Shown here piece after piece: positions 1 through 8,900 of a stretch of DNA of 37,300 nucleotides (position 1 is the stretch's first letter; each line of letters opens with the position of its first letter). The translations under genes were made by a program, and so were the position numbers. Where the stretch lies: contig JACERV010000040.1 in assembly GCA_013911065.1 (NCBI GenBank), positions 1 through 37,300 of the forward strand, in the 5' to 3' direction. The DNA comes from Ruminococcus sp. GTDB taxonomy: Bacteria; Bacillota; Clostridia; Lachnospirales; Lachnospiraceae. The notes beneath the pieces are model-generated. The model saw nothing but the letters and a program-made list of their open reading frames with translations. It searched no databases and was not told where the DNA came from.

Positions 1-69
1 CACGTTTTCTTCTTGCCATAGTAGTTCTATCCTTCCTTTTCTCTGTTGTTTAGTTTAACATATCCTGAC

Positions 70-111
70 AAAAAAACAGAGTGTGAAGTTCATTTTGAAC
101 TTACACACTCT
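70..111 (-). terminator. Rho-independent terminator of the catabolic operon
   Basis: An imperfect 15-bp inverted repeat (AGAGTGTGAAGTTCA paired with TGAACTTACACACTCT, one bulged base) is followed, reading the minus strand, by a run of seven Ts. It lies about 55 bases past the stop codon of the last catabolic gene and closes that operon. In the remaining bases 1-69 I see no gene. Confidence 0.9.
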
Positions 112-165
112 ATCTTACACTCCCGTTCTTTCCGTTTTTAACTTTTAAAATATTCCAATGACTTC

Positions 166-1263
166 CTATTCCAACACCAGGATGTCCGGCAGACTCACAG
201 TATTTTCAGCACCATCTCCATATTCCCTCTCCGGCCAGTATCCCCCAAGGGATAATACTGTTATCTGATCCTCTATATTCATAATTAACTCAGCTGATTT
301 CGCCCCGGTGACTGTGACATACCACTCATATGCCTGGCCTGTGCTCATGGTTTTCTCAGGATTGAACATTGCGGCTCCGTCGGTAAGCATATATCCAATA
401 GGTCCTCCGTGTAAATGCTTCATCCATTCATCTGCATACCCTTTTTCTTCATATAATTTTTCTTGCAGATTAAGAATATCTGTAAATCGCACCCCTTTTT
501 TACTTGCAGCAATAATCTTTGCCTGAATTTCACAAACATCATTATACTTTTTACGCAATTCCCCGTCAGGCTCTCCTATGGAAATCATTCTTGCAAGATT
601 TGCATGCAGCCCCTTTTTTCTTAAAGCCGGAGATATGAGCACGGTTTTCTCAATCACTTTATCTGTAGGTGTACAATGCCGGTAGCATGAGATTCTTTCA
701 TCACTTCCGATTAATAATACATCGATATCTATGTCATACTGTAGACATTGTTGTATAAATATCCTTTTTATTTCATTTTCTGTCATCCCACGGCGGATTT
801 TATCTGCTGTGTATTTTAATATGCGGTCACAAAGCTTTCCAAAGACTTTATATCTTTCAACCTCCGTTTGCGTCATCGGATATTCCAGGCTGTAGATTCC
901 TTCCAGGTCTGCAACTGCACCTTCTATCGGGATATCTGATACAATTTTTCCCCCTCCCAGTAATTTGACAGCCTGTTCCTCTTTACTTATGGATTTCCAG
1001 TCTAACTCACATGGTTCAAAATCTGCCCCCAGAAGTTGTTCCTGCATAGCTCTGTCAATATCTGCCCGCATGGCAACTGCCCATCTTTTTGTTCTGGTAA
1101 TCACAAGATAGACAAAACCTGTTTCCATATTAAGTACGACTCCGCTCTCCTCTCCGCCGGTGAGCCAGGAAAAATTATCTCTTCTGCCAAGAATCATTCC
1201 GTCATAATTATTTTTTTCCAGATAGCCATATATTCTGTTTAGCTTCATCTCAAAATCTTTCAT
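166..1263 (-). CDS. M24 (creatinase/aminopeptidase P) family protein with lost metal ligands
   Basis: 365 residues with the two-domain layout of creatinase/prolidase-type M24 proteins: an N-terminal creatinase-like domain (about 1-125) and a C-terminal pita-bread domain (about 135-340). The normal D-D-H-E-E metal site is not intact. The segment at 211-226 aligns with the usual DxGAxxxGYxSDxTR block, but the two Asp positions are Ser211 and Asn222. The GHG motif is GGP (286-288), and only the last Glu (NIED, E331) is clear. It may therefore be a metal-independent enzyme, as creatinase is, or a binding protein rather than a peptidase. It is the last gene of the sugar operon and its ATG overlaps the stop of the upstream kinase by one base (TAATG), with AGGAGG six bases upstream, so it is translationally coupled. 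Family assignment is firm; function is unknown. Confidence 0.85.
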   Translation of the reverse strand: MKDFEMKLNRIYGYLEKNNYDGMILGRRDNFSWLTGGEESGVVLNMETGFVYLVITRTKRWAVAMRADIDRAMQEQLLGADFEPCELDWKSISKEEQAVKLLGGGKIVSDIPIEGAVADLEGIYSLEYPMTQTEVERYKVFGKLCDRILKYTADKIRRGMTENEIKRIFIQQCLQYDIDIDVLLIGSDERISCYRHCTPTDKVIEKTVLISPALRKKGLHANLARMISIGEPDGELRKKYNDVCEIQAKIIAASKKGVRFTDILNLQEKLYEEKGYADEWMKHLHGGPIGYMLTDGAAMFNPEKTMSTGQAYEWYVTVTGAKSAELIMNIEDQITVLSLGGYWPEREYGDGAENTVSLPDILVLE

Positions 1264-2822
1264 TACTTTTCCTCCTGGCCGCTCCTATTTCTCAGCTTAC
1301 TCAGGGTTTTATAGTCCTGTTTTACATGTTCATACAAGCTTTTATATATATCGAAATACTGCATATATATTTCATGATTCTCCGGGATGGGGTCCATTGG
1401 CTCCACATACTCTGCTTTTTCTTTCGCAATGCTGTAATCCTTAAAATATCCGGTTGCCACTCCTGCAAGCAATGCATCTCCGTATGGTGCACCAACTCTG
1501 TTTTTTACAAAAACGGTTGGTACGTTCAGGACATCTGTAATAATTCTTCTCCACAGTCTGCTCTTTGCTCCGCCTTCATTCATAACCAGAGGATAATTAA
1601 TATGAATTCCGCTGTCTTTTAAAATCCGGAAAGAATCATACAGTGCATATGCAACCCCTTCCAGCATTGCCCGGACCAGATGTGCTTTTGTGTGGTACAG
1701 GGATAATCCGAATATAACTCCTCTGGCATCATTATCCCATATTGGCGTTCTTTCTCCCATGAGATATGGAAGAACTACCAGCCCTTCACTTCCCACAGAA
1801 ATCTTTTCAGCTTCCATATTCAAATAGTCATATGCATCAAAATCCGGAAGCAGCTTCTCCATGGCTGTTTCTAAATCACCGAAATTTTCTTTCAGATACC
1901 GCAGTGATTGTCCTCCTGTTTGAGTTGTTGTCACAGTAATATAAGTTTTGGTACAATCTGTCGTGTATCTGATATTAAACATATTTTCAAAGAATTCTTC
2001 CCGTTCATGTACAATTCCGATATTTCCGCAAGTTCCAAGATTCATCTGGACATCGCCTGCTGCTATGGCCCCGCCTCCAATCCAGCCTGCATTACAGTCC
2101 ACCTGGCCTCCTGCTACCTCTATTCCCTGTGCAAGTCCGGTTTCACCTGCTGCCTGCTCACTTACTTCACCCACAATATCCTCACAACGATAAAAATCGG
2201 GCATCAGGTCCATAGAAATACCAAGCTCTTTCATAAGCTTTTCATCAAACTTGTTTTCTCTCAGGTTATATGCCACGCCATAGAATGTACCTGCTGAATG
2301 ATGAGCTGTGTGTGTTCCCGTCAGTTTTAATCTGATATATCCGTCTATAGTCAATGCTTTATAAATTTTTTTATAAGCCTCCGGCCGGTTTTCTTTTTCC
2401 CATAACAGATTCACAAGAATCGGATGATCTTCAATTCTGTTTCCTGTTAATTCAAAGATTTTTTGAACACCTACATGTTCAACCAGCCATTTTTCCTGTT
2501 TGTCTGCTCTTCGATCCATCAAATTGTATGCATTGTGTACCGGGTTTCCCTCTCTGTCAACAAGTACTAACGAGGGAAGGGCTGACGATGTCCCTATTCC
2601 TCTAATTTCCTTTGGGTCCACCCCTGCCTTTTGAATACACTCGTTTATCATGTCACAGGTAAGGGGCCAGTAATCTGTTGCTTTATGTTCCGAATAATTA
2701 TCCTGATTTGTCAGAATTTCATACTGACGGTAAGCATAGGCAAGGACATCTGCATGTTCGTCTATAATACACACTTTACAGCCGCCTGTTCCATAATCCA
2801 ATCCCATAAAATAGTTTCCCAT
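1263..2822 (-). CDS. FGGY-family carbohydrate kinase (xylulokinase-like), first of two
   Basis: 519 residues, the usual length of FGGY kinases. The N-terminal phosphate loop DYGTGG (9-14) and the catalytic Asp of the GGQVDC motif (about residue 242) are present, with the C-terminal ATPase-fold half containing GGAKSRLWRRI and GAPYGDALLAG. It should phosphorylate a ketose or polyol using ATP in the cytoplasm. I chose the ATG preceded by GGAGG at four bases. An in-frame ATG 18 bases upstream overlaps no good ribosome binding site. It sits between the aldolase and the M24 gene. A second FGGY kinase lies in the same operon with clearly different sequence (DYGTGG versus DLGTTG), so the two probably act on different intermediates. 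The substrate cannot be assigned from sequence. Confidence 0.9.
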   Translation of the reverse strand: MGNYFMGLDYGTGGCKVCIIDEHADVLAYAYRQYEILTNQDNYSEHKATDYWPLTCDMINECIQKAGVDPKEIRGIGTSSALPSLVLVDREGNPVHNAYNLMDRRADKQEKWLVEHVGVQKIFELTGNRIEDHPILVNLLWEKENRPEAYKKIYKALTIDGYIRLKLTGTHTAHHSAGTFYGVAYNLRENKFDEKLMKELGISMDLMPDFYRCEDIVGEVSEQAAGETGLAQGIEVAGGQVDCNAGWIGGGAIAAGDVQMNLGTCGNIGIVHEREEFFENMFNIRYTTDCTKTYITVTTTQTGGQSLRYLKENFGDLETAMEKLLPDFDAYDYLNMEAEKISVGSEGLVVLPYLMGERTPIWDNDARGVIFGLSLYHTKAHLVRAMLEGVAYALYDSFRILKDSGIHINYPLVMNEGGAKSRLWRRIITDVLNVPTVFVKNRVGAPYGDALLAGVATGYFKDYSIAKEKAEYVEPMDPIPENHEIYMQYFDIYKSLYEHVKQDYKTLSKLRNRSGQEEK

Positions 2823-2860
2823 ACGTCCTCCATTTAACAACCATTGTTTTCATCCTGTTT

Positions 2861-3538
2861 TTAGTCTTTTGTATCCGGACTGATAACAGAATCCGGGTGT
2901 TCTCCCTGTATTAATCTATTGACATTTTTCATCTGTTCCTTATTCAAGTATCTTGTATGACCAAGAATTTTAGAAACAATATTTGCCTTTGAAAACATCT
3001 CTAAGATTTCCATTTTATAAAACGCATCAAATACGTCTATGGTACTTATTGTCAGAGCACCGTGGTTTGCCAGTAAGATTGTTTCGCTTTCAGGATTTTC
3101 TTTTAAGACTCTTGTAACCTCTCTTGGTACTTCAATTGTAGTCGGTGTTGTATATTTTGTAACTGCAATCCCTTTTAATGCAAACATTACTTCCGGCAAA
3201 GGTACTTCATCAAAGGAAACCTCTGACATTGCATATCCCGTTGTTACCGGAGGATGTGCGTGAACTACCGCTTTAATCTCCGGTCTTTGTCTGTATACCG
3301 CCAAGTGCATTCTAATATCCCTTGCCGGTTTCTGACCCCAAAGTACAGTTCCTTCCATATCTACTTTCGTAATATTCTGTACCTGCATCTTACCCTTACA
3401 TATCCCGGAAGCTGTAATTAATACTTCATTTTTCCCAACACGAATACTGATATTTCCATCTGTACCTACAAGCAGCCCTTTCTCATACAGCTCTTTGCCT
3501 GCCTGTACCATGTCTCTTTTATATTGTTCCTGTGTCAT
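2861..3538 (-). CDS. Class II aldolase (L-fuculose-phosphate aldolase / ribulose-phosphate epimerase fold)
   Basis: 225 residues, typical of zinc-dependent class II aldolases of the FucA/AraD family. Visible motifs are GTDGNIS (25-31, normally GTSGNIS), the zinc ligands HAHPP (about 95-97), the catalytic Glu in LPEVMF (about 114) and ANHGA with the third His (about 157). The expected reaction is retro-aldol cleavage of a phosphorylated ketose to dihydroxyacetone phosphate plus an aldehyde, or C4 epimerisation. The ATG used has GGAGG six bases upstream; another ATG two codons earlier abuts that site and is unlikely. It is flanked by two FGGY kinases, consistent with cleavage of a kinase product. 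Aldolase versus epimerase cannot be decided here. Confidence 0.9.
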   Translation of the reverse strand: MTQEQYKRDMVQAGKELYEKGLLVGTDGNISIRVGKNEVLITASGICKGKMQVQNITKVDMEGTVLWGQKPARDIRMHLAVYRQRPEIKAVVHAHPPVTTGYAMSEVSFDEVPLPEVMFALKGIAVTKYTTPTTIEVPREVTRVLKENPESETILLANHGALTISTIDVFDAFYKMEILEMFSKANIVSKILGHTRYLNKEQMKNVNRLIQGEHPDSVISPDTKD

Positions 3539-3565
3539 CAACATCCTCCACCTCTTTTTATGATC

Positions 3566-5065
3566 TTACAAAGAATGCATCGTCTGCTTTAGTGTTTCAT
3601 ATAGGGATTGATAAAGGAAATATCGTTCCTTATAAAGAGACACTATTTCCATTTGCGGATGATATATTTTATCCGTTCTTACAATCTGTGCCGCCTGTTT
3701 TATATTCTCAAATACTCCTGTGGCAGCTCCTGCCAGCATGGCCGCCCCCAAACAGGCAGCTTCCCTGATTTGAAGTGTTGATACGGGCATTCCCAGGATA
3801 TTTGCTTTTAATTGTAAGCCTTCCTGGGACTTTGCGCCGCCGCCCACACATCTTAATTCTTGAATGATTACATTTCCATCCTTCAGGGTATCAATATTTA
3901 ATTTCATTTCAAATGCCTGCGCCTCAAGAATTGCCTTGGCAATATCATACCTTGTTGTTGTCATGGTAAGACCCAGAAATGCCCCTTTCATATTAAGGTC
4001 ACAGGTTGGATTCCCACTTCCGTTAAGGTACGGCATCATCAGGACAGGGGAGGGGGCTTCCGGCAATTTTTCAAACAGATAATCGTAAACCTGTTTATGA
4101 CCGGCTTTTGCTGCTTCTTTATCTTCATAGCAGAATTCATCCACAAACCATTTGAGCAGCACCCCTCCTGTATGATTTAATGCAAATGTAAAATACATAT
4201 CAGGGTCTGTGTGAATGTAACAGGGATAGAAACATTTATACATTGCCGGCTCTACATGAGGTTTCTGAAATACTGCAGAAATCACCTCTGCAGTGCCATG
4301 AGAATCCAATGCCATATTTTCATGCACGATTCCTGCCCCTAAGGCTGCACAGGTCTGATCATGTCCTCCTGCCACAAGAACGGCCCCGGGATGAATTCCA
4401 AGTTCCTCTGCCAGCTGTTTATCAATGACTCCCACGACTTCCCCTGAAGGAACTGCCCGACCCAGCTTATCCTGTTGTATTTCCAGCCGGGAGAGTATTT
4501 CCTGGTCCCACATCTTTGTATGAATATTAAAGCCCATAGTCCGGCTTGCCATGGTGTAATCCAGCACGATTTCATCACTTCCCAGCTTTCCCAGGATGAA
4601 ATCTGCATATGTTACGAACTTAAAGGTCCGCTCATATAATTGGGGCAGGTTATTTTTCACCCATAGTATTTTAATCAGGGAGTTCATCGGGTGAGGGCGC
4701 ATACCCGTCTTCTCAAACAAGTATTCTCCCCCCAGCGTTGTATTGCAATATTCCGCCTCTTTTGTTCCCCGATAGTCCATTCCCAATTGTGCATATGCCA
4801 GGGCTTCTCTCTTGCTGTTAATTGGGATGACCGCATCACCCTGCACTGATATTGAGATACCTTTTATGTATTTTCCGGCTTCTTGTGCCGCTTCACATAT
4901 GACCGTCTTTGTGCACAGCCACAAACTTTCCGCATCCTGCTCCGTGTATCCCGCTTTCGAACACATAATATCATATTCCTGAAAACCATACCCCGCAGGC
5001 TTTCCATCCTCATCAAATACCATTGCTTTCACACCGGTTGTACCCAAATCTATCCCTAATAACAT
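3566..5065 (-). CDS. FGGY-family carbohydrate kinase (xylulokinase-like), second
   Basis: 499 residues starting MLLGIDLGTTG, the canonical xylulokinase-type phosphate loop (4-11). The catalytic Asp is in GGHDQT (about 236), and the C-terminal half has the CVGGGAKS and REAACLGAAMLAGAATG signatures. It is closer to the classical xylulokinase pattern than the other kinase of this operon. GAGGTGACAT precedes the ATG. It lies directly downstream of the isomerase-like gene, with an 18-base gap, and upstream of the aldolase. This fits an isomerase-kinase-aldolase sequence in which the isomerised ketose is phosphorylated and then cleaved. The substrate is not identifiable. Confidence 0.92.
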   Translation of the reverse strand: MLLGIDLGTTGVKAMVFDEDGKPAGYGFQEYDIMCSKAGYTEQDAESLWLCTKTVICEAAQEAGKYIKGISISVQGDAVIPINSKREALAYAQLGMDYRGTKEAEYCNTTLGGEYLFEKTGMRPHPMNSLIKILWVKNNLPQLYERTFKFVTYADFILGKLGSDEIVLDYTMASRTMGFNIHTKMWDQEILSRLEIQQDKLGRAVPSGEVVGVIDKQLAEELGIHPGAVLVAGGHDQTCAALGAGIVHENMALDSHGTAEVISAVFQKPHVEPAMYKCFYPCYIHTDPDMYFTFALNHTGGVLLKWFVDEFCYEDKEAAKAGHKQVYDYLFEKLPEAPSPVLMMPYLNGSGNPTCDLNMKGAFLGLTMTTTRYDIAKAILEAQAFEMKLNIDTLKDGNVIIQELRCVGGGAKSQEGLQLKANILGMPVSTLQIREAACLGAAMLAGAATGVFENIKQAAQIVRTDKIYHPQMEIVSLYKERYFLYQSLYETLKQTMHSL

Positions 5066-5083
5066 ATGTCACCTCTTAACGAT

Positions 5084-6499
5084 TTACTGGAAATAAAAAT
5101 TTCTCGCTTCCTTCTCCTGCTCTCCATCATAAAAATCTGCACGTACTCCCGGAATATAGGTCAATGCTTCTAAGATTACCGGTAATACATCACCATGAAT
5201 ACCTACTGCATGATGAACATAAGGACCTTTTACAATCATAGTTTCTACTTTAGACCAGTTTGGAATTTCCACCCACGCATATGTTCCAATTGTCTTCGGT
5301 CCGTCAATAGTCTTTGCCTTACCCATTAACATGCCGTACGCTCCGTTATCCCCATCAAATCGAAGAATTGAGATTTCACCGGGTTTCAATTCTGCAACCA
5401 CTGACCCAGGACAATGTTCCGGGAATGCGAATGGCCTGTCTAATTTTGCCTTTTCTTTTGCCAGAGAAATCGGCCATGGGCCACAATGCTGTAATAACTC
5501 TCCATTTTCATTTTCCGGATGGCGTACAGACCAGTCTACGAAGAAGCTGGGAGTTTCCCCCATTCCTGCTGCCTGAACCATAATAGCCGTAATTGCTCCA
5601 TGAATATCAGTTTCACAGACTACCGGTATTCCTTCCTCCGTAAGTAAGGCATTGGCGCAGCAGGGCATCACATGAAGTGCCTGCTGCAATGCATCCCAGC
5701 ATTGGATTGCCACGGCATTACAATCATTTTCCTCTGCGAAATATTTCATGGCGACTTTTAATGCCGCTACTCTCCGAACTGATTCTTCCGGGATACACAC
5801 TTCCATATTAGCATGAATAAAATCAACGGTATCAGCTACATCCTGATTATCAGATGCTTCCAAATCTTTTACTCTATCTGCAAATTCAACCATTGTGATC
5901 GGGAATACCTGAACTCCAAATTTTTCTAACAGCTCACCTTCATTTACCATCATAGTCCAGAAATCTGCCGGTCTTGTATCAATCTGAAGAATTCTTGCTT
6001 TTCTGAATTCTTTGATTACATTTGCTGCAGCAACAAAGTTTTTCAGTCCTTTTTCAAAGCTTTCGTCCTCCACTCTGCAGTTTGGCATGTAAGTAAAAGG
6101 CACCTTCATTCTCCTCAATACTTTTCCTGTTGCAAAAAGTCCGCATTGTGTATCTCTCAGCCGGCTTCCGTCTGCCTCCGGTGCCTCATCCCGGGGCCCC
6201 CATAACAATACCGGCACATTTAATGCTCTCGCAACTTTTCCGCAGCTATGCTCGGAACCAAAGTTACAGTGAGGGATAAAAAGTGCATCTACTTTTGCAC
6301 CTTTGAATTTTTCAATTACTGCATCTACATCTTCCGCACAACGCAGCAAGCCTTCCTCATTGATGTCTTCAATATCAATAAATTCAATTTCCAGCCCCTG
6401 CATTTTTTCTGCAATTAGCTTTTTATACTTGAGAGCATCCTCTGCACTAAAAATTCTTCTTCTTGTCGGTGCATAACCAACTAACACTTTATTTTCCAT
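5084..6499 (-). CDS. L-fucose/L-arabinose isomerase family protein
   Basis: 471 residues, shorter than classical hexameric FucI (about 590) and close to the length of AraA-like and FucI-like short forms. The metal-binding residues expected for the fold are visible: Glu in VCETDIHGA (about 295), Asp in FFVDWS (about 322) and His in YVHHAVGIHGD (about 429). The likely reaction is manganese-dependent aldose-ketose isomerisation in the cytoplasm. It is first in the isomerase, kinase, aldolase part of the operon. AAAGGAAAACGTAT precedes the ATG. Some members of this family are annotated only by fold, so the substrate and even isomerase activity are inferred. Confidence 0.85.
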   Translation of the reverse strand: MENKVLVGYAPTRRRIFSAEDALKYKKLIAEKMQGLEIEFIDIEDINEEGLLRCAEDVDAVIEKFKGAKVDALFIPHCNFGSEHSCGKVARALNVPVLLWGPRDEAPEADGSRLRDTQCGLFATGKVLRRMKVPFTYMPNCRVEDESFEKGLKNFVAAANVIKEFRKARILQIDTRPADFWTMMVNEGELLEKFGVQVFPITMVEFADRVKDLEASDNQDVADTVDFIHANMEVCIPEESVRRVAALKVAMKYFAEENDCNAVAIQCWDALQQALHVMPCCANALLTEEGIPVVCETDIHGAITAIMVQAAGMGETPSFFVDWSVRHPENENGELLQHCGPWPISLAKEKAKLDRPFAFPEHCPGSVVAELKPGEISILRFDGDNGAYGMLMGKAKTIDGPKTIGTYAWVEIPNWSKVETMIVKGPYVHHAVGIHGDVLPVILEALTYIPGVRADFYDGEQEKEARNFYFQ

Positions 6500-6536
6500 A
6501 TACGTTTTCCTTTCCTGGCCTGGGCCAAATACATTT

Positions 6537-7832
6537 TTACCCTAATAACTGATCCTGCATACGTCTTAATTGAAGTAATACCGATGAATTATCAAGTTCC
6601 ACCATATCGTATGTAATCACCGTATCAACAGGCACATCCACTTTTAATACTGCTCCTTTTGCCAGTCCCACCGGCAGCATATTCCCATCTTTTGCTATAT
6701 GTGCATGTTCAATAGATGCCCGGTAACAATATTCTCCGATTGCATCTAATGTTTCTCCCGCCTTCAAATCCTTTTTGGCAACAGTAATACACTCTGAAGT
6801 CAGGCGGTCCATAGGATGGGCTGTTGACTCCCCATACAATACCGCCTGCGCTGCGGTAATGGGAGTCTCAATGGAGCAGAGATGGTATGGTCTGTACAGT
6901 AAATAATTAGGACCCTTTCCCATATCTCTTTGTACTAATCCGTCAATGATTCTTTTATTATCCGTAGTTACGATAACAAAAACTCCCGGGTTAATGTCAC
7001 CGATGCCATAGTCTACCACCCCTGTAGTTTCCAGGATCCCTCCTTGTTTCTTCAAAGAGAAAACCTTTGCCAGATCTTTCACATTACAGCTTGGGCCATG
7101 CATTCCCCTGACATCTACTTTTAGACCAGTTGCGTTTGAAACCGCACACATCTCTATCATAGTTTTTGATCCGTCCACGAATTCCACCAGCATGCGGGGA
7201 TTCATATCCCTTGCCGCTGCTTTTGTCATCCATTCCTCCTGTCCCGGATTTGCATACAAGTCCAGAGGATTGTTCTTCCCCTTTCCTGCTGCCACCACTT
7301 CAAATCCTAAGGCTTTGGCAAACCGATACACTTCTATAATGGACCCCGGCTCGTCGCCTGCCGTCAATGAATACACAATTCCTGCCTGCTCACACATTTT
7401 TCTTAAGATTGGTCCCACCGTAATATCACACTCTACATTCATCATAACAATGTGCTTTTTATAAAAAATACATTCTGTGGTAACTCTGGCCCCCATTTCA
7501 GGAGATCCGGTTGCATCGATTACACTTTGAATGGGTTTTGCTGCAACTGCCAGCTTGTAGTTTGTGGTTGCTACTCTTTTTCCTGCTGCAAGGGCAGCCT
7601 CTGCTTCCTCCAGCGAATCTGTTACAACAATGTCTTCTTTTGTATTCGCCTGCTTATATGCATCCACTGCAATATCCGTATTGATATCCACCACAATATC
7701 ACAAATCATTCCCTTCATTTCAGAGATTTGTGAGACAATGTCTTTGCCCATCTGGCCTGCACCAATAAGGGCCACATGGATTGGTTTTCCTTCCGCTTCA
7801 AGCTTTAATAATTTTGTATCAATTTCATACAT
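6537..7832 (-). CDS. NAD(P)-dependent oxidoreductase with C-terminal SAF-like domain
   Basis: 431 residues. An N-terminal Rossmann fold with GAGQMG (24-29) belongs to the homoserine-dehydrogenase-like NAD-binding group. The middle part (about 130-340) looks like the catalytic dimerisation region, and the last ~90 residues (KKDLKAGETLDAIGEY...LPVGLAKGAVLKVDVPVDTVITYDMV) have the SAF pattern also found in antifreeze-like and altronate-type proteins. The likely role is redox of a sugar, sugar acid or aldehyde intermediate. It lies between the zinc dehydrogenase and the isomerase-like gene, with 15- and 37-base gaps, so it is co-transcribed. Family members appear in many polyol and sugar-acid operons but few have a proven substrate; none is claimed here. 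Confidence 0.85.
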   Translation of the reverse strand: MYEIDTKLLKLEAEGKPIHVALIGAGQMGKDIVSQISEMKGMICDIVVDINTDIAVDAYKQANTKEDIVVTDSLEEAEAALAAGKRVATTNYKLAVAAKPIQSVIDATGSPEMGARVTTECIFYKKHIVMMNVECDITVGPILRKMCEQAGIVYSLTAGDEPGSIIEVYRFAKALGFEVVAAGKGKNNPLDLYANPGQEEWMTKAAARDMNPRMLVEFVDGSKTMIEMCAVSNATGLKVDVRGMHGPSCNVKDLAKVFSLKKQGGILETTGVVDYGIGDINPGVFVIVTTDNKRIIDGLVQRDMGKGPNYLLYRPYHLCSIETPITAAQAVLYGESTAHPMDRLTSECITVAKKDLKAGETLDAIGEYCYRASIEHAHIAKDGNMLPVGLAKGAVLKVDVPVDTVITYDMVELDNSSVLLQLRRMQDQLLG

Positions 7833-7847
7833 AATGTTTTTCTCCTT

Positions 7848-8900
7848 CTACATCCATGGATCAACTACAACCTTTATTGCCTGTCCGCTGGTTACCATTT
7901 CCATTCCATCTACAATGTTGTCCAGACTTACTTTTCCATTCACATACATTTCTGCATGAATATCCTTGTTATGAATAGCCTGAAGTGCATGATACAGCCC
8001 TGTACACGGATAGGAAAAAGCACCTAATATCATGATTTCATCATAATGTATCTTGTTGGAATCCAATGTTGTCATCGGATTTGATTTTGGGACCCCGCCA
8101 TAGATTATGATTCTTCCTCTTTTTCTGACTAACTCTAATGCCTGCTGCTGAGCCTCAGTGTTGGGTACCGCACAGATTACAATATCTGCTCCCGGACCTG
8201 CCAGTTCTTTTACTTTATCCGTAGCTTCTTTGGGATCCTTATTACTGAATATGTACTCAAATCCAAATTTCTGTGCCTGCTTCATTCTTCCTCTTGCAAG
8301 CATAATGACTTTTCTTGCCCCTCTTGCTTTTGCCACTTCCATATGAAGGCATCCTACAGGGCCATCTCCTATCACGATAACGGTATCACCATAGGAAACC
8401 TGATTATACTCCTGACAAGCCAGGACCCCTGATGACGGCTCTCCGAATGCGGCGTGGTCATAGCTCATGCCCTCCGGAATGTGTTCAATAAATCCCCGCT
8501 CCATAACTACTTCCGGTACGGCAATATACCCTGCAAATCCTCCCGGAAAGTGTGTCCCCAGCATACGGTGGTTTTCACATAAATTCACCTGTCCCCTTTT
8601 ACAGTAATAACATTCACCGCAGCTTACATCTGGTGCAAGAGCAACCCGGTCTCCCGCCTTAAACCGTCTGACATCCGGATGAACTTCCACTACCTCTCCG
8701 GCAATTTCATGTCCCATAATCTGATCTTTGATGCCATCCTTTAATCCATTATAATAATTCCTAATATCTCCTCCGCAAATTCCGCATGCATGTACTTTCA
8801 CCAACACCCCTTCGCTGGGACATTCAGGTATAGGACGTTCCTCAATCTCAATATGCTCTATGTCTTTGAATACCGCGGCTTTCATATATCCTTTTTTCAT
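7848..8900 (-). CDS. Zinc-dependent alcohol dehydrogenase, sorbitol-dehydrogenase-like
   Basis: 350 residues of the medium-chain dehydrogenase family. The catalytic zinc site is seen as Cys39 (ACGICGGD) with His64-Glu65 (MGHE), and the four-Cys structural zinc lobe is complete (Cys94, 97, 100, 108). The NAD-binding Rossmann fold has GDGPVGCLHME. It should interconvert a polyol hydroxyl and a ketone. The ATG overlaps the stop of the SIS gene in an ATGA arrangement, which implies coupling. A second ATG five codons in (MKAAVFKD, start at 8885) matches the family's usual N-terminus and has AAAGGA upstream, so it is a real alternative start. Third residue group and cofactor choice (NAD versus NADP) are not resolved. 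Confidence 0.9.
   Translation of the reverse strand: MKKGYMKAAVFKDIEHIEIEERPIPECPSEGVLVKVHACGICGGDIRNYYNGLKDGIKDQIMGHEIAGEVVEVHPDVRRFKAGDRVALAPDVSCGECYYCKRGQVNLCENHRMLGTHFPGGFAGYIAVPEVVMERGFIEHIPEGMSYDHAAFGEPSSGVLACQEYNQVSYGDTVIVIGDGPVGCLHMEVAKARGARKVIMLARGRMKQAQKFGFEYIFSNKDPKEATDKVKELAGPGADIVICAVPNTEAQQQALELVRKRGRIIIYGGVPKSNPMTTLDSNKIHYDEIMILGAFSYPCTGLYHALQAIHNKDIHAEMYVNGKVSLDNIVDGMEMVTSGQAIKVVVDPWM

Noticed and set aside
166-1263. Calling the last operon gene an active Xaa-Pro aminopeptidase
   Set aside because: Most metal ligands are substituted, so only the family name is justified.
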